Below, piece by piece: positions 11,337 through 20,747 of a stretch of 64,000 bases of DNA; the stretch's first letter is position 1; each line of letters begins with the position of its first letter. Under the pieces are notes generated by a model. That model saw only the letters and a program-made list of their open reading frames with translations, had not been told where the DNA came from and made no database searches. Made by a program: the position numbers and the translations under genes. The stretch comes from Adiantum capillus-veneris (taxonomy: Eukaryota; Streptophyta; Polypodiopsida; Polypodiales; Pteridaceae): contig CM043953.1 in assembly GCA_014529385.2 (NCBI GenBank), positions 68,198,372-68,262,371 on the forward strand. Direction: 5' to 3'.

Positions 11337-11348
11337 TTAGTGGGAGAA
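11337..11348 (+). other. Polypurine tract of the deleted Copia
   Basis: TTTAGTGGGAGAA immediately precedes the TG of the 3' LTR, the expected site of plus-strand priming. Confidence 0.75.
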
Positions 11349-11582
11349 TGTTAGGTAAAGGTGGTGTGCCTCACCGTGCTTTGCCATGTCCGTCGGCCAG
11401 TGTCCGACCGCCCACATTTATCTCCTTATTCTTTATACATACAAAGAATAAGGAGCTCTCACTCACATTATCACATGGTGCTCATACAGTGAGATTTGGG
11501 AGCTCCACCCACATCCTGTGTCCTGCTCTCTGTCCCTCTCTCTCTCCTTCTCACTCTCCGCACACGCACCGCATCCGCACAC

Positions 11583-11586
<4 letters not shown>
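11349..11586 (+). repeat. 3' LTR of the deleted Copia element
   Basis: Starts TGTTAGGTAAAGG and ends CACTCAC before (GA)n. It matches the 5' LTR with scattered substitutions and small indels, and retains the 13-bp hairpin at 11422-11434 with 11443-11455. Confidence 0.88.
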
Positions 11587-11674
<88 letters not shown>

Positions 11675-11894
11675 GGGAACGGGAGGTGTGACTCAAGACA
11701 CATTGGCAACAAAAATACTATAATTATGGAGATCCTCTGAGAATGTAGCAATCAATGCCTTCAAAGAGACGACATCCTATATAGGAAGCTCTCTCCCACT
11801 TTTTGTGCTTTATGAAGTGCTTCACATTTGTCATACCTAGAAAGAAGTTAGACATTGCACACACCTAGAATAATTTGTGTGTGTGTATGTGTGT

Positions 11895-11982
<88 letters not shown>

Positions 11983-12004
11983 CACTACAACATAACTTGA
12001 GAGA

Positions 12005-12035
<31 letters not shown>

Positions 12036-12088
12036 ACTGCAACATAAATTGAGAGAGAGAGAGAGAGAGTGAGGGGGGGGGGGGGGGA
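11587..12088. repeat. (GA)n/(GT)n microsatellite cluster
   Basis: (GA)n at 11587-11668, a copy of the 8367-8520 block at 11750-11900, (GT)n at about 11875-11927, (GA)n at 11927-11980, two TTCACT-CAACATAA spacers at 11981-12003 and 12031-12053, further GA, and a poly-G run at 12073-12087. It is a second, expanded copy of the unit left of the Copia element. Confidence 0.9.
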
Positions 12089-12139
12089 ATGGGAGGTGTG
12101 ACTCAAAAGACACAGTGGCAACGAAAATACTACAATTAT

Positions 12140-12465
12140 GGAGATTCTCTAAGAATGTAGTATCCAAAGAAGACAACCAAGAGTCGTGAGCAAATTGGTA
12201 TCCACTACATACATAAGCCTCCACCAAAATGTAGTCAATATCCCCAAAGCCACCAAAATATAGATCCACTAAGCCTATAAATGGGAAAGAAGTGACTATG
12301 TTTTCTGGAGATCCTCTGAGAGTGTAGAATCTAAAGAAGACAACCAAGAGTCGTGAGCAAATTGGTATCCACTACATACATAAGCCTCCCCCAAAATGTA
12401 GTCAATATCCCCAAAGCCACCAAAATATAGATCCGCTAAGCCTATACATGAGAAAGAAGTGAGTA
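12140..12465. repeat. 167-bp tandem duplication
   Basis: Units start GGAGAT at 12140 and 12307 and run through CAACCAAGAGTCGTGAGCAA to GAGAAAGAAGTGA. A partial third copy of the left end lies at about 11700-11748. It is non-coding. Confidence 0.88.
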
Positions 12466-12865
12466 TTACTATCGATTACATAATTCATTTCTTGCAAGGG
12501 TTGCCCTGCTTTGAACTGGATGGAACATCTCCAACGGCATTAATCCCCTTCTTGGGGCCAATGGGTTGTTACCAATGCATGGAGCTTGTTTGAGATAGAT
12601 CTAACTTTGGAGACACCTGTAGTATGTTGTACTGCTATGGCGGTGAATTTGTTGCTAGTGCTTCATAATTTAGGCACAATGCTTTTGAAATCCATGCTAT
12701 CCTTGTCAAGAAGGGACCTCTCCAAGAGACTCATGTTTTTTGCCTGGTTGCTTTCTATGCGAGAAAGTTGTCCTTGCACTGAGCACTGTTGCTACAAAAT
12801 ACCATTGATCTATAGCTGCATCCACTCCTCTAGACGATGAAGATAAACCCCTTGCTCATATTGTG
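12466..12865. other. Gap with no supported gene
   Basis: An 84-codon plus-strand frame at 12586-12840 has plausible composition but no recognisable motif and no copy elsewhere in the window. I do not call it a gene. Confidence 0.4.
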
Positions 12866-13740
12866 AATGGCTCAACCAGTGAATGCTCTCTCTATAGCTC
12901 GCCCTGTTTATTTGTCTGCTGATCCGTCGATAATGAGTTGTAGAGCAATGCCTCAATTCCTCCTCCCCCTGGCTTTTGAAAGTGAGTTTGCCATGTGTTT
13001 TCTTGGCTTCAAGCCTAGTTCTTCCCTGTCAGTAGATTGTTTTTGTCATGTGGGATTACATTAAACCTAGGTTTTTTTCTAGCTCTGCGAGCCCCACCAT
13101 CATCAGAGCTCATTGATTAAACTCATTGAAAGCACTTTTTGTGCTTTATGAAATGATAGGGTTCAAGATTTGGGATGTGAAACCGAGCGGGCTCCCGCAC
13201 ACGCACACACACACAAAGACTCTCTCTCTCTCTCATGCCAAATGTTGTGCATTTCGGAAAGCACAAAAAGTGCTTGAGAAGCTTCCTGTGTAGGATGTCG
13301 TTTCTTGGAATACACTGATTGTGGGATATGCCTAACTTGGTTAGGGCCAAGAGAGCGACTTCCCCACCTAATGCTTCTTGTCCATCAGCTCCATCATTTG
13401 AGTTTTCACACTATTTTTCTATATTTCGGGGCAGAATTTCTCCTTTTTCCCTTGCCTTCAACCCGCATTTCTGAAATTGAAAACTGCACGATATTAAGCT
13501 GACTCCGACCGAGACACATTTTCCCAAACTTTGGTGCTTTGAATAGTGCCAATTTGTTGAGCTGCTATCGATGCTTTGCAATGTTTACAAAATTAGGCTA
13601 TTATTTGGGTTTTTAAACACTCTCTCTCTATTTCAGCGCTAATTCGCATGCGCGATGATGCGTGACAGTCTTTAGGCATGTGAGCACTCGGGAGTGCGCT
13701 CAAGGGCCAGGACATTTGCCGTTTTGTTGGCCGTGCGACC
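12866..13740. repeat. Dispersed repeat family R, left copy
   Basis: Blocks here recur right of the composite element. 12902-13119 corresponds to about 39059-39275, and 13320-13735 corresponds to pieces at 38326-38530, 38588-38800 and 39400-39570. Landmarks are CTGATCCGTCGATAATGAG and ATTAAGCTGACTCCGACCG. It is non-coding and unclassified. Confidence 0.85.
13723..13740. repeat. Possible 18-bp target-site duplication, left
   Basis: TTTGTTGGCCGTGCGACC is repeated exactly at 38123-38140, just outside the right end of the composite element. See the right copy and the findings for the caveat that this lies within repeat family R. Confidence 0.45.
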
Positions 13741-13756
13741 TGCCTAAAGGCGCGCG

Positions 13757-13757
<1 letters not shown>

Positions 13758-13817
<60 letters not shown>
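13758..13817. repeat. (CA)n tract at the left repeat
   Basis: About 60 bases of CA directly before AAATTACATGAGATC, the start of the left 4.4-kb repeat. The same junction occurs at 33561. Confidence 0.95.
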
Positions 13818-13821
<4 letters not shown>

Positions 13822-13902
13822 TACATGAGATCTTTCACTTGACTGATTTTTGGAATTTGACCAAAAAAAACCTGGCAATTTAGTATGTTTGGATCCCTTC
13901 AT

Positions 13903-14418
13903 CTACATCTTGATTAAGCCACCCATTACATGATCACACAGACAATTATCGCAGTAAAAATAGGTGTTCGGACGCTCAGCTAAATGTAAGATACGAGTCG
14001 CCAGGACTACCCCATACTCCCGGGTGCGTGGAGTACTGTTAAAACATCCTCCTAGTGGATGACCATAACTACGATACATGAAAATCTTATGAGGTGGTAG
14101 GAACTGGGCTAGCAGGTATAACTGCTCAGAAAAATCTGGCTTCACTGAATGTTCTATGTAATAATATTGGGGCCCTAGGCCCAGAGCTTCAGTTACCATT
14201 GCCAATATGAGATTGTTCCTAAAATGTTCGCGACCCCAAAGGGTCACACGAGTCACTCGGGCCTGATAGGTCCACCATTTAGTTTGGGATACAGAGGTTC
14301 CCAATTGGGGAAATAGATGAAGTTCATAACGGAGCAAAGTTGCTCTCCGGGTAGATTCACCTGACTGATGAAGATGCGCGGTTGCTATGGCAAAAACTAG
14401 TTCTTGACTATAAGCCAT
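13903..14418 (-). CDS. Unidentified ORF in terminal repeat, 171 aa
   Basis: I do not recognise this protein. It starts at the ATG at 14418-14416 (MAYSQELVFAIATAHLHQSG) and is fully open for 171 codons. A TATAAAAG box lies about 100 bases upstream at 14522-14515. Composition is protein-like: aromatic-rich, with His residues near the N-terminus and a cysteine pair (CDNC) with a further Cys and His near residues 157-164 that could bind metal. It is antisense to the RT of the element. The copy in the right repeat keeps the same frame but has a TAG after codon 97. An accessory gene of the element is possible; function is unknown. Confidence 0.45.
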   Translation of the reverse strand: MAYSQELVFAIATAHLHQSGESTRRATLLRYELHLFPQLGTSVSQTKWWTYQARVTRVTLWGREHFRNNLILAMVTEALGLGPQYYYIEHSVKPDFSEQLYLLAQFLPPHKIFMYRSYGHPLGGCFNSTPRTREYGVVLATRILHLAERPNTYFYCDNCLCDHVMGGLIKM

Positions 14419-14514
14419 AGTTACTCCTGAAGAGAAATTAAACTGAAATTTTAACTCTGGTAATGTTACTCCATACGAATGCTATGGACTTGGCTATGTA
14501 AAAATGCCTTCTGT

Positions 14515-14522
14515 CTTTTATA
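14515..14522 (-). promoter_or_regulatory. TATA box upstream of the antisense ORF
   Basis: Reads TATAAAAG on the minus strand, about 97 bases before the ATG at 14418. It is conserved in the right repeat at 34258-34265. Confidence 0.5.
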
Positions 14523-15103
14523 GACCCACCTTATTACTTTGAGTAAAAATTGGAAATAATATATAATTTTGCCAGCTCTAAGTAATATAACTCACACCGT
14601 TAAGATCGGGGCTTGGATACCTTACCCTAGTGGGTAGATGTATGATATAAGCTCAGTGAAGTGTTCAGTTGTATGGCTAATGGGTTGTATATAATCAACC
14701 GGTGCTAGGTAAATTAAACAGGTAATGGATTACGAACCGGGTTTTCGACCGTGTGAGCGGATTCTTTTATCGGGTGATAGGTGTAAATTGGGACAAGGAG
14801 ACTTGACTTGGCTTTTTACTTAAACTTGCCCTGATGTATACGCATTTCTATGTAGTGTTTTTTATCTTCACTTCATTTATTAATCGTGCATACTGCAGCA
14901 CGTTACCGCCTGTGAGCAGGGGTTTGGTCTACAAGTTTATGTAGCAACGAAGGTGTGCGACCGCGTCTGAGCAACCGGATCTTTAGCTGGGGACAATCCC
15001 TAAGAATCTGACTCTATGCGTGACCTCAGGTATGGGTTAACCTGTCTGAGTCTGTAGCGTACCCTCGTCTGATAGGCTTCAACCAGTATAAAGGCATCTT
15101 AAG

Positions 15104-15121
15104 GTGAGTATTCATACTCAC
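15104..15121. other. Palindromic hairpin GTGAGTAT/ATACTCAC
   Basis: An 18-base near-perfect palindrome in the leader upstream of the 25-codon ORF. It is conserved in the right repeat near 34850-34867, where it again precedes that ORF. Confidence 0.5.
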
Positions 15122-15202
15122 TAGCATTGAGCTGTGTTATCACCTGTGTGTGCATTCTATACTGTGTGAGTTAGAAGGCTATTTACTACTAAAGTGCTCA
15201 AC

Positions 15203-15280
15203 ATGCCGAAAGAGAATGGGAAGGAAATTGTCGTTGAGTCTTCGGCTCCTAATCTACAGGTTAACAAAAAATCCTTCTAA
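15203..15280 (+). CDS. Conserved micro-ORF or first exon, 25 codons
   Basis: The ATG at 15203 opens a 25-codon frame starting MPKENGKEIVVESS and closing with TAA at 15278-15280. The right repeat has the same ORF at 34949-35026 with one synonymous and one Glu-to-Lys change only. It is the first good ATG after a structured leader. It could be the initiator exon of the element, a regulatory upstream ORF, or chance. No family is recognisable. Confidence 0.3.
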   Translation: MPKENGKEIVVESSAPNLQVNKKSF

Positions 15281-15334
15281 CTCTCAAGACTGTCAAAGGA
15301 TAATGAGATGCTTTGATGTAAGTGGTCTGAAATG

Positions 15335-17300
15335 CTTTGAAAAACCAATAATTAGACGTTTTTATTTAAAAACCTGTTCCGGTAAGTGATTGGTCTGGTT
15401 TATTTGGTGAAATGGGAGTGGTATTATTTCTTTGCTTCATGACTATTGGAAGATGTGATTCTCTTTGAAGAAAGGTAGCGGTTTTCGTAAAATAAAAAAA
15501 ATATTATGGTAACAATATCCAGGTTATATTATCTGGGTGTTTTGGATGTAATAAATCTGGCCCTATAGGCTACGAAAAGCCAGGTCTCTAGGAGATCTTT
15601 CTGTATGACTGTATTGAGTATTGGAAGGCATTATGGCTACTAGGATAGGATGAGTCTGTCTTGTTGATGATGGTAATTGTTAGGAAGAAGGTACTTTTGA
15701 AGGTGACTTGCAGGGATTTGAATCGAATCGGTAATTCACAAATAATCATATATATAACTCAAAACTAGGAGCAGTAATTGTTGGATTCCTTGGTAAGTCG
15801 TAAAAACTAGTAGGTCGGACTACTCTGGGTACATGGCTGACCACAGGCTGTGACCACAGACTCATTCGGTCCTTAATACAAATACCTAATTTTTTAATAG
15901 TCTAAATAGACCTTGACTGAACTGAAAAGTTGTTTTTGGTATATTGCCAAAATAGTTGGTGATCTAAAGGCGGTAAATAGCATCACATACCCTATTATGG
16001 TGGCTAATAGCTTTGTTTCTCGATTGGTTTTACCATATTACATCACAAGGGGGAAGTTTGTGAAAAGAGTGTTTTCACTTATTCAGCTTATCGACTGGTT
16101 TATTTTTGCTATGGCTGGTATGACCAGTAATTAGACTTTTTTATTAAAAAAACCTGTTCCGGTAACTGATCTTTCTGTTTTTTTTGGTGGAATGGGAGTG
16201 GTAATATTTGTTTGCTTCAGGACTATTGGAAGATGTGATTCTCTTTGACTAAAGGTATAGGTCTCCGTAAAATAAAACGGATTATGGTAACAGTATCCAG
16301 GTTATATTGTCTGGTTGTTTTGGATATCATAAATCTGGCCCTAGCGGCTAAGTAAAGCCAGGTCTCTAGTAGATCTATCTGTATGGCTGTATTGGGTATT
16401 GGAAGGCATTATGACTAATAGGGTAGAGTAGGTCTGGCTGGTTGATAATGCTAATCTTTATGAAGAAGGTACTTATGAAGGTGATTCTGCAGGGATTTGA
16501 ATCGATCTGGTAATTCACAAATAATAATATATAAAGCTGAAAAACTGGGAACAGTAAGTGTTGGATTTCTTGGTAAGTCATAACACTAGTAGGTCGGACT
16601 ACTTTGGTTACATTGGCTAACCACTGAATGATTCGGTCTTTAGTACAGATACCTAATTTTTTAATAGTCTAAAGAGACTTTGATTGAACTGAAACCTTTT
16701 TCTGTTGTATTGCCAAATTGGTTGGTGATCTGAAGGCGGTAAATGGCTTCACATACACTATTATGGTGGCTAATAGTTTTTGTTTCTCGCTTGGTTTTAC
16801 CATATTACATCACAAGGTGGGAAGTTTAGTGAATGGAGTGTTATCACTAATTCAACTTATCGAGACTGATTGCTTCTTGTTGTTGCTGGTATGACCTTGG
16901 GTTATGCAAAGAAGATAAACTTGACATCTTTTTACTCACTGCGTATTCTATATCGTATGTGTATAGAAATATTTTTTGGGTACTTTTGCTGACCTCAGAC
17001 TGACTCGGTCCTTAGTACAGGTACCTAATGTTTTGAATAGTCTAAAGAGACTTTGACTAAACTGAAAGCTGGTTTCGGATGTGTTGCCTAATTGGCTGAT
17101 GCTCTGAAGGTGATAAATGGCATCACTTACCCTATTATGGTTGCTATTAGCTTTCTTTCTCGTTTGTTTTTACCATATTACATCACAATATGGAAAGTTT
17201 AAAGAATGGTTTGTTTACTAATCACTGATTCAGCTTATCGACTGAGCTTTGCTGACTGTGGCTGGTTTGAACTTGGATAATGCAAATACAATAAACTTTA
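15335..17300 (+). repeat. Internal ~770-bp tandem units
   Basis: A unit beginning near AAAACCTGTTCCGGTAA at about 15366 is repeated at about 16145 and again, partly, at about 16960. Each carries a GACTATTGGAAGATGTGATT block and a TATTATGGTGGCTAATAG block. A 73-codon frame at 15913-16134 falls in the first unit, and related but broken frames fall in the others. All units recur in the right 4.4-kb repeat, so the tandem array predates duplication of the whole. Confidence 0.75.
15913..16134 (+). CDS. Unidentified ORF in tandem unit, ~73 codons
   Basis: I do not recognise it. The right-repeat copy at 35628-35849 differs by a single residue. A related segment with the same LKAVN-ITYPIMVA pattern is broken in the second unit, and its C-terminal continuation is seen at 17249-17446 (LRILSRMYLNF). 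Alternating hydrophobic stretches suggest membrane segments or a decayed longer protein. There is no good ATG context (the first codon may be TTG), so it may be an exon piece or non-coding. Confidence 0.2.
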   Translation: MTELKSCFWYIAKIVGDLKAVNSITYPIMVANSFVSRLVLPYYITRGKFVKRVFSLIQLIDWFIFAMAGMTSN

Positions 17301-18270
17301 CATCATTTTACTCGCTTCGTATTCTCTCTCGTATGTATTTGAACTTTTCTTTGGCTACTATCATGCAATATATACAGCGGAAAGTTGTAGGCTGGTTACG
17401 TTTACTTCTATTCTTTCTCGGAAGAAGTATGGGCTTGCTCTATTGACGAAGTTGTCTAGAATATTATGGTTTGATATCTGGTTATAACCGTCTTGGACAA
17501 AAATATGTCAGTCATGGCATAATAACAGAGGCAGTTTTTTTTGCGGCTTTGGTTTGAAACTTAAGTAACTAGTTGTTGGGATATCTCAGTTTTTTTTTAA
17601 AAAAAGGAAATATATTTTTTGGAATTGGAACTGGTTCGAAATTTTGTTTTTCTTTACTTCGTATTACGAAGGAGGAGTTGTCCTTAACAAAAATCTAGCC
17701 AATGATGGTATCTAGAATGTAGTTCTCTCTTATCTGATTAAGGTTGTAGTTCTTTTCAGCTTTGATTATCTTCCACTAAAAACCTACTTAAAACTAAGGT
17801 TAGGCAAAAGAAGTAAATTTTTTTCAGCTGTTATATGGGGATTTCATTTATTGGATTGGCAATGATCCTAGATTCTTTTTTTCATAAATACATGATTCAA
17901 GTTAAGAACTGTGTGTTTTTTTTAATGTGATATGGATAACAACTGGGATGCCCAGCATCACCTGCGTACAGTCACGTTCTAACGAACTGTTTTCTTGTGG
18001 CTATGGGTGCAGGTGAGGGCTACCTTCTTTGATTAAAACATTATGTTCTTAACTTATGGCGGATCTCTTACCATGATGCAAAATTTCCCAGAGTGTTGGA
18101 TTGCAGGTTCTCGCACTGTAGTATGTTATCTTCATTACCTTGCACAAAGTTTATTTTGAACTGCAAATAAATTATTGTACAAATACATTGTACTATTCTA
18201 GAATTGTTGGTCTGTGAACAGGTAGTGTTCATTTGCGTATATTTATAGTTTTAGAACTGCTACACACACA

Positions 18271-18763
18271 ATAAATGCAAAAGAGAGATTTACTTTATTG
18301 TTTATCTCTCTTAGACAATAACTCTAGAAATAAAAACGCCTATTACAGTATAATTTATTATACTCTAGTAGGCTGGGGTGCTATCACACAATCTTAGTGG
18401 TTCTTTTTGACGTGACTGTGAAAGGCTGCTAGCACGACCAATCCATTCTATATTCACGATTCTTGTTCTCACTTTACTTTTATTACTATCATTTCACTAG
18501 TTATTACGTCTGTTTTACCAGGTTGTGGGAAAGCTCACTGCAAGAATTAAAGTCTGCTATGACCCAGAAAAGAGAGCTATGATTTCAGAGAAGTTACGAC
18601 TTGCTAAAGAAATAGAAAAGACCTTCCCTACTATCTCTCTTAGGATTAGGCCTTATCTACATAGGGCTGTAAAATTCAAAAAGATTTAACTCTTTGTATT
18701 AGATCCTCAGATCTTCTCATCTCTTCCAAAAGTACAGAATTCTAACTACTGTGATTTTTGCAG
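18271..18763 (+). other. Region between left repeat and gag-like ORF
   Basis: An exon-like stretch at 18522-18688 follows a pyrimidine-rich TCTGTTTTACCAG acceptor-like site. It reads about 55 codons (VVGKLTARIKVCYDPEKR at its start) to a TAA at 18686-18688. A second acceptor-like site, GTGATTTTTGCAG, ends at 18763 and leads into the gag-like frame. The pattern suggests introns within the element (inference). Confidence 0.35.
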
Positions 18764-19257
18764 ATTGTTTCCCTTTCCCAAGGGCTCGCTCTTCCTATGG
18801 AACCCCTTTCCCTTGCTTCTCTTCTTGTACTGAAATGTATACAAGACAAGGATGCCTCTTCCTTGATTTTTGATGCTTTGAAGGAGTCTAGTATGTCCCT
18901 AGTCCAGCTTATCTCTTTTGACCTCTGGGTTAAAGTGCTAGCTCTTCTCGTTAAGAATAAATCTGATGGTATCAACCTTCTAATGGAGTTTACTTCTAAC
19001 TTGGCTGGTCTTTCCAAAGCTCATATTCAAGACTTAGCATCTTTCTCCTCCAAAGGCTCTGAATTATCCAATCTTCTTAGAAAATTCTGCGGGCCTAGTC
19101 CCATCTTTGTTACAGCTCCCTCGACACCTATTGTCCCTCCACCAAATAGCCTCTTTTGCATAGATGCAGTTGCATTGGAAGCTGTAAAAGAATTTCAGAA
19201 GGACCTTTGTTCACTCAGTGAAGCTTCGCTTTTGGATATGGTACCGAAGGTCTCTAG
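18764..19257 (+). pseudogene. Gag-like ORF of composite element, 5' part
   Basis: This open frame begins at an acceptor-like TTTTTGCAG rather than at an ATG and runs to codon TCT at 19253. There the chromovirus has inserted with a 5-bp duplication TCTAG. The same frame resumes exactly at 30681 in the 3' part, giving about 452 codons when the insertion is ignored. The N-terminal half is Leu/Ser-rich and helical in character, with no catalytic motif. Its position upstream of the RT and the Arg/Gly-rich tail of the 3' part argue for a gag or ORF1 nucleic-acid-binding protein. Confidence 0.55.
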
Positions 19258-19398
19258 TCTAAAACCAAAGGACTACCAGGTCCTGGTCCATCTGCCCAAC
19301 CTCCCTTAAATAGGCTCCTAGCCACTTTCGGACCCCTTCCCACTGGCAGTCGGCCCTTGGCCGAGTCCGTGACCCCTTGGTTGGCCCTTGGCCTGACA
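19258..19398 (-). repeat. 3' LTR of the chromovirus
   Basis: On the minus strand it starts TGTCAGGCCAAGGG and ends GGTTTTAGA. A purine-rich CCAAGGGGGGAGTAA lies just upstream at 19399-19413 as the polypurine tract. Confidence 0.9.
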
Positions 19399-20541
19399 TT
19401 ACTCCCCCCTTGGAAAAGCGTTTTCGTCCTCGAAAACAAAAGTGGGGAATTTCTTCTTAAGAACACTAATGTTTTCCCAAGTGGAACCCTCTTCAGGGCG
19501 ATCTTTCCACTTGTCTAAAGCTTGACTACGTACATGATGACGAGTACCGAGTTCATGAAAATCTAAAATGCGTTCAGGTTCATGCGGTGGAATGGGAGGG
19601 TTCAGTGAAATCAACCAATATTTGCTGGCCGATAACATTGTCGTCCCCATGCAAGCGTTTACGTAAACGACTTACATGAAATACCGGATGGACACGAGAG
19701 TGCGCAGGTAACTCAAGTTTGTAGGCCCTATCTCCAACTCGCTTGAGTATCTTGAATGGCCCACAATAACGTGGAGATAATTTGGGTGTAGGCCCAGTCT
19801 TCAGACTTTCTGAATGCTCTGGCACACGCAAAAATACCTCTTCCCCTTCCGTGAAGGTAACTTGCTGACGTTTCTCATCAGCATACTTCTTATACCGATC
19901 CTGTGCTTGTCGAACATTTTGACGAGCAAGTCTCAGCATTTCCATATGATCTTGGAGGAACTCCTTGACCTGTTGGAGCTTTTCAGTTGCCAACCCCACC
20001 GTCACTGGTGATCTAGGTTGAAAACCATACATAAGCATGAATGGACTAAAACCAGTTGTAACATGCTTAGCACTATTATATACAAACTCAAGAATAGGAA
20101 GATAATCTTCCCAATTGGATTGCTTCTTGCTAACGTATGCTCGTAGCATATCCTCTAGCACTTGGTTGACTCGTTCCGTCTGACCATCTGTTTCAGGGTG
20201 ATCAGCCGTACTTAAATTAAGTTATGTACCCAATCGTTTAAAAACAGCTCTCCAAAAATGACTGCTAAACTTGGGATCACGGTCACTCACAATGTTACTT
20301 GGCAATCCATACAACCTGTAAAGATTGTCCACAAATAACTTCGCTAATTCTGGAGTCTTAATGGTTGACTTGGTTGGAATAAACCGACAAAGTTTAGTCA
20401 ACCGGTCTACGACCACCCATACCGAGTCATGTCCTCGAATAGTGGTTGGTAAACCCATAATAAAATCCATGGAGATACTTTCCCATTTACCATTGGGAAT
20501 CTCTAAAGGATGTAAGAGTCCTCCTGCTTTCAGGCGCTCTG
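19399..20541 (-). pseudogene. Chromovirus integrase core, C-terminus and chromodomain
   Basis: This is the continuation of the pol frame past the Copia insertion. The first codons (RLKAGGLLHPLEIPNG) join the zinc-binding domain to the catalytic core, with D residues in WVVVDRLTK and VSDRDPKF. A TAA at 20222-20224 replaces an expected Gln before the HPETDGQTE block that contains the catalytic Glu. The C-terminal domain (VGDRAYKLELP, HPVFHVSRLRKR) follows. A frameshift near 19640 leads to a chromodomain-like segment (ERILDFHELGTR, KWKDRPEEGSTWE). Chromodomains direct integration to heterochromatin marks; one aromatic-cage position seems lost here. Confidence 0.9.
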
Positions 20542-20733
20542 TGTTGGGGTATAAAGCCCAATGTGGTCACCCAGGTAAGTGGGCGGGCCGCCAGGTATGT
20601 ACACATATTCTTTTGTAAAAACCTAATAAGAACTCACTATGCTCTACACATTACAGTAGAGCGAGTTCACCATATCGTCGTGCTCTTCTTCTCGCACTCT
20701 CTCTCGCGTCGCACTTCCGCTTGTACTCCTTCA
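20542..20733 (+). repeat. 5' LTR of Copia
   Basis: TGTTGGGGTATAAAG to CTCCTTCA, 192 bp. A TATAAAG lies unusually close to the left end. A short inverted repeat CTCTAC/GTAGAG lies near 20641-20662. Confidence 0.95.
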
Positions 20734-20735
20734 AC

Positions 20736-20747
20736 TGGTATCAGAGC
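20736..20747 (+). promoter_or_regulatory. Primer binding site, initiator-Met tRNA
   Basis: TGGTATCAGAGC, two bases after the LTR. Confidence 0.92.

Larger units (their letters stand above)
8656..11586 (+). mobile_element. Non-autonomous, internally deleted Copia element
   Basis: Two ~238-bp LTRs (8656-8893 and 11349-11586) bound a 2.45-kb interior. The primer binding site TGGTATCAGAGC lies at 8896-8907 and a purine-rich tract near 11337-11348. The interior holds only a gag zinc-knuckle relic, part of the pre-integrase region and the C-terminal end of the RT. Integrase, the RT catalytic core and RNase H are absent. Both flanks are (GA)n, so the element inserted into, or duplicated, microsatellite sequence and the target-site duplication cannot be resolved. 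It would depend on proteins from another element. Confidence 0.88.
13817..18270 (+). repeat. Left 4.4-kb terminal repeat of the composite element
   Basis: Nearly collinear with 33561-37980 over its whole length, with scattered substitutions and small indels. It holds a minus-strand 171-codon ORF with its own TATA box, a 25-codon plus-strand ORF, and internal ~770-bp tandem units. The right boundary is GAACTGCTACACACACA at 18253-18270. In the other copy the same point runs into a long (CA)n tract. Confidence 0.9.

Noticed and set aside
12586-12840. 84-codon plus-strand ORF
   Set aside because: Plausible composition, but there is no motif and it is surrounded by non-coding tandem repeats. It is within chance expectation.
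13817-18270. Hammerhead ribozyme in the 4.4-kb repeats, as some Penelope-like elements carry
   Set aside because: CTGATGA occurs near 14363-14372, but no GAAA core with supporting stems follows at the right spacing on either strand.
18758-18763. ATG start for the gag-like ORF at 18758
   Set aside because: The codon there is TTG, and the sequence TTTTTGCAG looks like a splice acceptor. No start codon is supported.
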